DNA of 5,499 bases from Acidobacteriota bacterium (GTDB taxonomy: Bacteria; Acidobacteriota; Terriglobia; Terriglobales; Acidobacteriaceae): positions 1-5,499 of the forward strand of contig QIAS01000057.1 in the NCBI GenBank assembly GCA_003225615.1, in the 5' to 3' direction. Numbering within the stretch: the stretch's first letter is position 1; each line of letters starts with the position of its first letter. The notes below the pieces were generated by a model. The model was not told the DNA's origin, ran no database searches, and was given only the letters and a program-made list of their open reading frames with translations. This document shows positions 1 to 4,620 of this stretch, piece by piece. Made by a program: the position numbers and the translations under genes.

Positions 1-1
1 A

Positions 2-82
2 GCTTGGTGCGCGATCGCAGTTACTCCCAGCGGGCGGGTTCAGGTTTGGTCTTACGACGGCGCTGCTTGGAGACAGTTGTAA
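2..82 (+). CDS. C-terminal end of a GspH/FimT-like pseudopilin (partial)
   Basis: An open frame enters from the left edge and ends at TAA 80-82, leaving 26 residues. The readable tail includes SGRVQVWSYDG followed by AAWRQL. A closing strand of the form GRVxVxxYDG is what I recall for the C-terminus of GspH/FimT minor pseudopilins, which are small prepilin-like proteins of type IV pili and type II secretion. The gene lies 15 bases upstream of a PilV-like prepilin in the same direction, and a FimT/GspH gene commonly leads such a minor pilin cluster. The N-terminal prepilin signal is outside the window, so the family call rests on a short tail plus context. Another minor pilin is the main alternative. 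Confidence 0.6.
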   Translation, partial: AWCAIAVTPSGRVQVWSYDGAAWRQL

Positions 83-97
83 GCGGGGTAGCACGAT

Positions 98-706
98 ATG
101 AAGATCTTCATGAAGAGCAGACATTTTCGACCAACGCGGCGAACCTCGGCGGCTGCCGGAGTCTCCATCATTGAGCTCATGATCGCGCTCACCGTGCTCG
201 CCATTGCCATGCTCGGATCCATGGTCATGGTGCTCATCGGTATGCAAACCGATTCCAGCAGCAAGACCGACACTACGGCGACCATTTTGGATCAGGAGAT
301 TATCGAGAAATATGCCACGCTGAAGAACTATCCCAAGCCGCTCACGGTCAATATTTGGGACTGCGCGCTCAATGGCGGCAATGCCAATCTTCACTTGGCC
401 GATCTGGGCTCCGGGGCTTTACCCGCCGGAAATGGAGCAGTTGTGTACCAGGCATCCCCTCCGGCCCCAACCCCCGCCCAAGTCGGTGAGGTCGATTGGA
501 CCTCGCCAGCCCCCGTTTTTGCCACTGCCGTCACTCCCGGATACGACGAAGTCCGCTGGAACATTGCCCAGCTTAGCCCGGTGCGCAGCTTGCTGACGGT
601 CTCCGCGCGGCCCCGTGCGGCCCAGATCATTACCGCAGGCGGGTCGCAGAATCGCGCCATTCTGTTTGCGCGTCCGGTCACACTGCGCACCATGATTGTG
701 AACTGA
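98..706 (+). CDS. pilV: PilV-like type IV minor pilin (prepilin-type N-terminal protein)
   Basis: This 202-residue protein has a class III (type IVa) prepilin leader. A basic, 21-residue leader ends in AAG, and the mature protein starts VSIIELMIALTVLAIAML, with Gly21 before the cut and Glu at mature position 5 (Glu26). Residues 22-45 form the hydrophobic N-terminal helix that is removed from the membrane and packed into the pilus core after prepilin peptidase (PilD) processing. The rest is a low-similarity globular domain with one visible cysteine (Cys89) in a WDC motif. Position between a FimT/GspH tail and a PilW-like gene supports a PilV role in the priming complex at the pilus tip. The Shine-Dalgarno region is weak (AGCGGGG about 10 bases upstream). 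Met5 at position 110 is an alternative start and would still leave a usable leader. The prepilin call is firm, but the PilV label depends mostly on gene order. Confidence 0.85.
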   Translation: MKIFMKSRHFRPTRRTSAAAGVSIIELMIALTVLAIAMLGSMVMVLIGMQTDSSSKTDTTATILDQEIIEKYATLKNYPKPLTVNIWDCALNGGNANLHLADLGSGALPAGNGAVVYQASPPAPTPAQVGEVDWTSPAPVFATAVTPGYDEVRWNIAQLSPVRSLLTVSARPRAAQIITAGGSQNRAILFARPVTLRTMIVN

Positions 707-710
707 GATT

Positions 711-1578
711 ATGCCGATATTAAAAAACAACCTGTACCGGCTAAGCCTTACCCGCAACCCGCGCAGCCGCGGTTTCTCCCTGGTTGAGCTCATGATCGTA
801 GTGGCTATCCTCGGCATCGTGCTCGGCTCCGTGGTTCGCTATATTGGGGTTGCCACCCAACGCAGCAAGGTCGAGCAAACCAAGGTGGACCTCTCGCAAG
901 AGGCGCGCGAGTTCGTAGATGAGTTTGAGCGCGACATTCACCAGGCTGGCTATCCCAATTGCAAAATGTTCAACATGACGGGTACCAGCTGCGTGCTCCA
1001 GTACAACAATCCCCAGATCGCTGCCGGCCTGGTCTCGGTGGACAGCACCCAAGTCGTTTTTGAGGGTGACATCGATGGCGATGGGATTGTAGACAGTGTT
1101 TGGTACCGCTTGCTGGACTCTGCGGGCAATTTCCCCCCTACCGGCACCTGCCCCTGCACTATCCAGCGCGGCGTTACACCCCATCTGGAGCCAGGAATTG
1201 CAGAACGTAGTGAACAGTGGAAGGCCGGTCGCGCCTGCCGTCTACGGTGGCGGTTTATCCATTCAGGGCAACGTACTGTTCGCCGGCGGCGCCATGACCA
1301 ACGATGCCTACTACGCGGCCGTAAGCACCTTCAAGGATTTTCCCGTGTTTTCCGCGTACGACCAGACCGGCACCACGGTGGGACCCTTGCCCGTTGACAT
1401 CACCACGGCTGCCGGCCGAGTCGCCCTTGCTTCCATCAAGACAGTTCGTCTTACTATCAATCTCCTGGGAAGCGCCACCAGTGGCTACGATTCGAAGACT
1501 ATGACCCGCCCAGTGATGACGTTGGTAGGTACCGGTCGCATTAACAACTGCACCCCCGTACCGGGAGGAGTTTGTTAG
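711..1578 (+). CDS. pilW: PilW-like type IV minor pilin, reading frame interrupted by a one-base shift
   Basis: The prepilin leader ends at Gly21 and the mature protein starts FSLVELMIVVAIL, with Glu26 at mature position 5. The frame from 711 stays pilin-like to about residue 157 (TPCTIQ-type region with RGVTP), then becomes arginine-rich nonsense and stops at 1397. The frame one base ahead (codons from 1183) continues sensibly through SQELQNVVNSG and a globular region ending in NNCTPVPGGVC, with TAG at 1576-1578. Dropping one C from CCCC 1179-1182 joins them into one 288-residue protein, reading RGVTPIWSQELQNVVNSG. Residues 120-128 (DIDGDGIVD) look like a calcium-binding DxDxDG loop. The start lies four bases after the pilV stop with little Shine-Dalgarno signal, suggesting translational coupling. 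The expected role is a minor pilin in the tip complex. The break could be a sequencing or assembly error, a real mutation, or a tolerated +1 slip. If translated as written, the product is a 228-residue truncated protein. Confidence 0.83.
1179..1182 (+). other. Frameshift point in pilW (CCCC run)
   Basis: In the upstream frame the codons read ACA CCC CAT, and in the downstream frame they read ATC TGG AGC from 1183. Both frames are plausible pilin sequence on their own side of this run, and removal of one C fuses them exactly. The proline codon followed by C (CCC-C) is also a known +1 slip-prone context for tRNA-Pro, so ribosomal slippage cannot be excluded from sequence alone. The run is short, which makes phase variation by slipped-strand replication unlikely. 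Confidence 0.7.
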
Positions 1579-1579
1579 T

Positions 1580-1586
1580 AGGGGAG
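1580..1586 (+). promoter_or_regulatory. Ribosome binding site of the pilX-like gene
   Basis: AGGGGAG sits 11 bases before ATG 1598, in the 19-base gap after the pilW stop. It supports the chosen start, which leaves a 22-residue basic leader before the hydrophobic helix. Confidence 0.5.
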
Positions 1587-1597
1587 TCACCAAATCT

Positions 1598-3193
1598 ATG
1601 CGCCACACCAATTCAAAGTTTGACACTACACAATGCTCTTCGCGACGCGCAGACGAGCGCGGCATTGCGTTGCTCCTGGCTTTGCTTGCCCTCTTGTTGC
1701 TCTCCGCCGTGGGCTTAGGCATGATGTACATGTCGAACACCGAAACCACTATCAATACTAATTATCGGGATAGTCAGTTGGCGTTTTTTGCCATGCGCGC
1801 CGGCCTCGAAGAAGCGCGCGACCGCATGCGCAACAATGCCACAGGACCGCTGGCGCTGCCCACGACCATGCCAGCCACGCCCAACTCGATCTTGTACGTG
1901 ACTAACCCAGCCGGCGCTGCCGATGTCGTCGACCCCAAGGCCGCTGGCGCTACCAGTCAGACACCTTATTTCGACGACGAACTCTGCCATGAAAATTTTC
2001 CCGGCACCTTGCTGTTAGCTAATCCTGGACTCAATGTGCCCTGCGCCGCTGGGCCCCCGGCTGGCAGCGTGGTCTACACAGCCAGCTCAGACCCCAACAC
2101 CAACACGCCCGGCGCCTTGAATTACAAGTGGGTTCGAATCACTCTCAAACAGAATGGCTCTATCACAAACGCCCCCGTGGATGGGACGCAACCGAATACG
2201 GCACAGGCCTGCTGGCAGTCCGTAGCCCAGCAGGAGGTCCCGCTCAGCTCCTATGCGGGCGGCCCCTACGCGGATTGCATTGCCGCGCAAAATGCGGGGC
2301 AGGACGCCAGCCCTGTCTACATCGTCACCTCTTTGGCTGTCACTCCCAAAGGCAGCCGCCGCATCGGTCAATATGAAGTCGGCGCCCTGAATTTCCAGCC
2401 GCCTCCGGTGGCCTTGGGATTGGATGGAACGGCCGCCAACTTCAGTCCCCGGCCCAGTTCCGCCAACTACTTTATCGACGGCACTGACACTGGCGCTGCC
2501 GGTTTCAGCAGCACAGGTGGAGTAGGAGCCTGTACTCCCACTGGCCCAGCCTCAGTTCCCGCCATCGGTACCGGCGATGCCGCCGGTGCTGCCGGCATTA
2601 CCGCGACCGTGACAGCGAACCCCGATCGTTCCGGCCAGTACACTGGCTCAGGCGGCGCGCCGGCAATCGTCAATGCCGGCACCGGCGGAACCGGCCAATA
2701 CAGCGGCGGATGGGCGAGCCCGTCCGAAATGGATAATCTGGTTCAGACGATTGCTGACCAGGCCGACGTCAGTTATACCTGCGGCATAGGAACTCCGTGC
2801 AGTCCCTCCGGGCCGATCGGCACCAACGCCAATCCGCAGATCACTTACGTGAATGGCGACTTCGACTTCGGCAATGGCTCCGGCTCCGGCGTATTAGTCG
2901 TCACCGGAACCCTCAGCTTCAACGGAAACGCCACCTTCAACGGCCTGATCCTGGTGATCGGACAGGGGATCGTGACCGAAAGCGGCGGCGGCAGTGGAGG
3001 CTTTAACGGCTCTGTGTTTGTTGCCAAGACCCGCAACTCCGTCGCGCCTTATGCCGAACTGCCTGTTCTGGGCACACCCACCTTCAACTGGAACGGCGGT
3101 GGCCGAAGCTTCATCCAGTACAACAGTTGCTGGTCCAAGGTTGGCAGCAAAATGCGCTACAGCATCATCGCCATGCGCGAAGAAATGTACTGA
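1598..3193 (+). CDS. pilX: PilX-like type IV pilus assembly protein (PilX_N-type), large
   Basis: This 531-residue protein starts with a short basic leader ending DERG (Gly22), followed by a hydrophobic segment (residues 23-46: IALLLALLALLLLSAVGL and on). Then comes NTETTINTNYRDSQLAFF and RAGLEEARDRM, the signature I associate with PilX N-terminal domains. Mature position 5 is leucine, not glutamate, as in GspK-type minor pseudopilins that cap the tip. The mature part has eight cysteines, a Gly/Ala/Ser/Thr-rich low-complexity stretch (about 290-375), and a beta-rich C-terminal segment (about 430-480: VLVVTGTLSFNG, NGLILVIG, GSVFVAKTRN). The length is far above the roughly 200 residues typical of proteobacterial PilX, but this long form with a NGLILVIG-like segment is what I recall from Acidobacteria. 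It is the last gene of the operon, just before the terminator. It probably works with PilV and PilW in starting pilus assembly. The PilX_N call is strong and the function of the long C-terminal part is unknown. Confidence 0.82.
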   Translation: MRHTNSKFDTTQCSSRRADERGIALLLALLALLLLSAVGLGMMYMSNTETTINTNYRDSQLAFFAMRAGLEEARDRMRNNATGPLALPTTMPATPNSILYVTNPAGAADVVDPKAAGATSQTPYFDDELCHENFPGTLLLANPGLNVPCAAGPPAGSVVYTASSDPNTNTPGALNYKWVRITLKQNGSITNAPVDGTQPNTAQACWQSVAQQEVPLSSYAGGPYADCIAAQNAGQDASPVYIVTSLAVTPKGSRRIGQYEVGALNFQPPPVALGLDGTAANFSPRPSSANYFIDGTDTGAAGFSSTGGVGACTPTGPASVPAIGTGDAAGAAGITATVTANPDRSGQYTGSGGAPAIVNAGTGGTGQYSGGWASPSEMDNLVQTIADQADVSYTCGIGTPCSPSGPIGTNANPQITYVNGDFDFGNGSGSGVLVVTGTLSFNGNATFNGLILVIGQGIVTESGGGSGGFNGSVFVAKTRNSVAPYAELPVLGTPTFNWNGGGRSFIQYNSCWSKVGSKMRYSIIAMREEMY

Positions 3194-3197
3194 CAGC

Positions 3198-3221
3198 TAT
3201 CCCTCTATCCCTCTATTCCTC
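3198..3221 (+). repeat. Three tandem octamers TATCCCTC
   Basis: Between the pilX stop and the terminator lie TATCCCTC (3198-3205), TATCCCTC (3206-3213) and TATTCCTC (3214-3221, one mismatch). The tract is pyrimidine-rich. It is probably a slippage-born microrepeat. No function is apparent. Confidence 0.8.
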
Positions 3222-3227
3222 TCATGC

Positions 3228-3259
3228 AAAGCGCGCCCCAATTCGGGGCGCGTTTTTTT
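3228..3259 (+). terminator. Intrinsic terminator of the minor pilin operon
   Basis: An 8-bp GC-only stem (CGCGCCCC 3232-3239 with GGGGCGCG 3245-3252) closes a 5-base AATTC loop and is followed at once by seven T (3253-3259). Adenines at 3228-3230 can pair with the T tract and extend the stem. It lies 35 bases after the pilX stop and should end transcription of the pilin operon. Confidence 0.92.
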
Positions 3260-3359
3260 GCTCATGAAATGCAGGACGGTGCCCTCGAGTCCACACACGC
3301 CCATCACAGTGGCTTCGAAGCGTCCCTGACTTGATATTGTCTCTCCCGATCTTGGCCGA

Positions 3360-3388
3360 GTAACATGAGCGTATTAATTCCATACAAT
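3360..3388 (+). promoter_or_regulatory. Candidate sigma-70-type promoter for the exported DUF3395-like protein gene
   Basis: GTAACA (3360-3365, 4 of 6 to TTGACA) and TACAAT (3383-3388, 5 of 6 to TATAAT) are separated by 17 bases. A start near 3395 would give a leader of about 115 bases. AATTCCA occurs twice exactly 10 bases apart (3376-3382 and 3386-3392), overlapping the -10 box. The preceding terminator means this gene needs its own promoter, which this is the best candidate for, but the -35 match is weak. Confidence 0.35.
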
Positions 3389-3496
3389 TCCAGCCACTTC
3401 TGGTTTCAGGGCGGGCTGAGCAGTAAGAAGAGGCGCACTGTAGTCTCGCGCGTCTTCTCTGCCGGCAGAACGCGGCGCAGTGAGATAGCGACACTC

Positions 3497-3502
3497 AGGA
3501 GG
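3497..3502 (+). promoter_or_regulatory. Strong Shine-Dalgarno sequence AGGAGG
   Basis: A full AGGAGG lies 8 bases before ATG 3511. It fixes the start of the exported protein and is much stronger than the sites in front of the pilin genes. Confidence 0.85.
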
Positions 3503-3510
3503 ATTGCATC

Positions 3511-4317
3511 ATGAAAAGCTTTCTCAGATTTCTGGCGATCTCAGCCCTCGCGCTCGCAGCCACAGCGTCTGCCCAAACCGTGACTCTCTTGAGCGCGGAT
3601 TACGGTATCGAAGGCAATCGCTTGGATGTAACCTGCCGCGTTCAGTCCATCGTGCAGTACGGTTATCTGAGTTTCCGTATCACTAACTACGTCCTGGGAG
3701 GCGATCCCGCCCCGGATCAGCCCAAGGAATTCCGCATCCGTGCCCGCGACTACCGCGGCCGCATTCTCGATTACGTCTTCCCCGAGCGGCAAGAAGTCAA
3801 TCTGCAAGTGACGGATCGCGGTCCCAATTGTCCCAACGCCGGCGCCAACGCCCCTTACCAGGGACGCCTCAATGATGACGATCAGCAGCGCTTCGACAGC
3901 TACTACACCCGCTGGCTAAGCTACCGCCAGCATAACAATCAAGGCGAAGTCCTGAGCATGCAAAACCGCATGTACGATGTCTACAATCACTACGGCATTC
4001 CCGGCGCCACTCCATTCGATCAGGTCGCATCACCAACCGTAGTGCAGGGAAGCGGCGGCCCCGGTAGCAACAACGGCTACAGCGACCTGCAAATTCTACA
4101 GGCCACCTACGGAGTCCCCGGCCACACCGTCGACGTCGCCAACCGCCTGCGAGAATTAATTCGCAACAGCAGCCTGACTTTTCATGTCAACAACGAAAAC
4201 CTGGGCGGCGGCGATCCCGCCCCCGAAAAGCACAAAGTTTTGACCCTCACCTATTCCTACCGCGGCCAGAAGCGCGCGATCACCGTCCGCGAACACGACG
4301 ACTTCAGCATTCCCTAG
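3511..4317 (+). CDS. Exported protein with two DUF3395 (DNAJC11 C-terminal)-like domains
   Basis: This 268-residue protein has a clear Sec signal peptide (MKSFLRF, hydrophobic core, ASA before Gln22; likely signal peptidase I site after Ala21). The mature part has two copies of one domain. Copy 1 spans about residues 26-99 and copy 2 about 194-268. Shared landmarks, in order, are YG, a (L/V)DV core, an R(V/L)...(I/L)(V/R) helix-like stretch, LxF, N-x-x-LGG, GDPAP, K, then YRG. The pattern matches my memory of the C-terminal domain of eukaryotic DNAJC11 (PF11875, formerly DUF3395), which also has YG, IDV, DP and FRG at matching places. Between the copies is an aromatic, basic segment (residues 128-139, FDSYYTRWLSYR, and on to PFDQVASP at 168-175) and a Gly/Ser linker. 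Cys42 and Cys107 could form a disulfide. The cell site is probably periplasmic or extracellular. The gene has its own strong ribosome binding site after a terminator, so it is probably monocistronic. The molecular role is unknown. Confidence 0.85.
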   Translation: MKSFLRFLAISALALAATASAQTVTLLSADYGIEGNRLDVTCRVQSIVQYGYLSFRITNYVLGGDPAPDQPKEFRIRARDYRGRILDYVFPERQEVNLQVTDRGPNCPNAGANAPYQGRLNDDDQQRFDSYYTRWLSYRQHNNQGEVLSMQNRMYDVYNHYGIPGATPFDQVASPTVVQGSGGPGSNNGYSDLQILQATYGVPGHTVDVANRLRELIRNSSLTFHVNNENLGGGDPAPEKHKVLTLTYSYRGQKRAITVREHDDFSIP

Positions 4318-4389
4318 TATTCCCGCCCAAGCATCGCAGGATGAGCAACGCGCCGCCCTCAAGACTCCCCGAACCCCTCCCCATATTTT

Positions 4390-4448
4390 CTCTGCGTCCT
4401 CGGCGATCCCTCTGCGAACTCTGCGGTTAAGAGCTTTTGACCGCAAAG
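4390..4448. repeat. CTCTGCG array with terminal inverted repeat (dispersed-repeat type)
   Basis: CTCTGCG occurs at 4390-4396, 4410-4416 and 4419-4425, with a one-mismatch copy CTCGGCG at 4399-4405. The units lie on a 9-base step broken by two extra bases. The last copy starts an inverted repeat: CTCTGCGGTTAA (4419-4430), loop GAGCTT (4431-4436), TTGACCGCAAAG (4437-4448), with one mismatch and one G-T wobble in 12 pairs. Sequences of this CTCTGCG...CGCAAAG type recur in intergenic regions of many Acidobacteria and other large soil genomes, by recollection. Read on the minus strand it yields a typical spurious RRG/AEDAE peptide. Confidence 0.7.
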
Positions 4449-4522
4449 GAAGTGAAGATGCTCTGAAACAGAGGAGTTGAAGCTGCTTTGAAAGACAGGA
4501 GTTTCAGGATGCTTTGAAAGGG
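4448..4522. repeat. Three 25-base tandem repeat units
   Basis: Units start at 4448, 4473 and 4498. The shared pattern is GGAGTTGAAG(C/A)TGCTTTGAAAG. Unit 1 has GGAAGTGAAGATGCTCTGAAA, unit 2 GGAGTTGAAGCTGCTTTGAA, unit 3 GGAGTTTCAGGATGCTTTGA, with a one-base offset inside unit 3. The array abuts the CTCTGCG element on the left and runs into the GGCGCGCC hairpin on the right. Units touch with no spacers, so this is not a CRISPR. Confidence 0.75.
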
Positions 4523-4540
4523 CGCGCCTTCAGGCGCGCC
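4521..4540. repeat. Perfect GGCGCGCC hairpin with TTCA loop
   Basis: GGCGCGCC (4521-4528), TTCA (4529-4532), GGCGCGCC (4533-4540). Each arm is itself an 8-base palindrome, so the arms are both direct and inverted repeats. There is no T tract after it on the + strand. It could act as a transcript-stabilising or attenuating hairpin, or simply be part of a dispersed repeat. Confidence 0.75.
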
Positions 4541-4541
4541 G

Positions 4542-4578
4542 CTCAGGATCAATCAAGCGAACGGCTTTAGCCGCTGAG
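4542..4578. repeat. Imperfect long hairpin (CTCAG/CTGAG with inner CGGC/GCCG)
   Basis: CTCAG (4542-4546) can pair with CTGAG (4574-4578), and the inner CGGC (4562-4565) with GCCG (4570-4573) around TTTA. A 15-base bulge lies on the left side. The inner stem is contiguous with the outer right arm. It ends 9 bases before the promoter of the prenyltransferase gene. Confidence 0.45.
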
Positions 4579-4587
4579 GCCTGCTGA

Positions 4588-4614
4588 TTGTCACTTTTCG
4601 CTTCCTTTTATAAT
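4588..4614 (+). promoter_or_regulatory. Promoter of the UbiA-family gene (TTGTCA / TATAAT)
   Basis: TTGTCA (4588-4593, 5 of 6 to TTGACA) and a perfect TATAAT (4609-4614) are separated by 15 bases, somewhat short of the ideal 17. The -10 box ends six bases before GTG 4621, so the predicted transcription start falls at or next to that codon. The TTG that opens the reading frame at 4588 is the first triplet of the -35 box and so is unlikely to be the translation start. Confidence 0.6.
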
Positions 4615-4620
4615 GATCTG

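Larger units (their letters stand above)
4318..4587. other. Non-coding intergenic stretch, repeat-rich in its right two thirds
   Basis: No credible gene is seen on either strand. About 70 bases after the stop at 4317 look featureless. From 4390 the stretch holds a CTCTGCG array with an inverted repeat, three 25-base tandem units, and two hairpins, listed separately. There is no stem followed by a T tract on the + strand, so no intrinsic terminator for the exported-protein gene is evident. Confidence 0.75.

Noticed and set aside
1096..1578. Separate 160-codon gene inside pilW
   Set aside because: Its first 29 or so residues are out-of-frame pilW sequence and there is no ribosome binding site or prepilin leader. 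Only the part after 1183 is pilin-like, so it is the second half of pilW.
1255..1755. Minus-strand 166-codon open frame over the pilW/pilX junction
   Set aside because: It is antisense to two well-supported genes and has no family signature.
3331..3359. TTGATA at 3331 as a -35 box
   Set aside because: No acceptable -10 sequence lies 15-19 bases downstream.
3222..3494. Minus-strand 90-codon open frame over the pilX terminator and the intergenic region
   Set aside because: It runs through the terminator hairpin, has an arginine/cysteine-rich composition with no recognisable domain, and lacks a ribosome binding site. It is a chance frame in GC-rich DNA.
3504..3686. Plus-strand 60-codon frame at the start of the exported-protein gene
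   Set aside because: It is out of frame with the signal peptide gene, and the AGGAGG is better spaced for ATG 3511.
4156..4446. Minus-strand 96-codon open frame
   Set aside because: Its start lies in the CTCTGCG repeat and it yields the typical spurious RRG/AEDAE peptide. The rest is antisense to the second DUF3395-like domain.
4448..4522. CRISPR array
   Set aside because: The 25-base units are contiguous and diverged, with no unique spacers and no cas genes.
4521..4540. Intrinsic terminator for the exported-protein gene
   Set aside because: The stem is strong but is followed by GCTCAGGATC and not by a T tract, and it lies about 200 bases after the stop codon.
4588..4620. TTG 4588 as translation start of the UbiA-family protein
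   Set aside because: The TTG is part of the TTGTCA box and the next 27 bases contain the perfect TATAAT. The extra 11 residues are not needed for the family fold.
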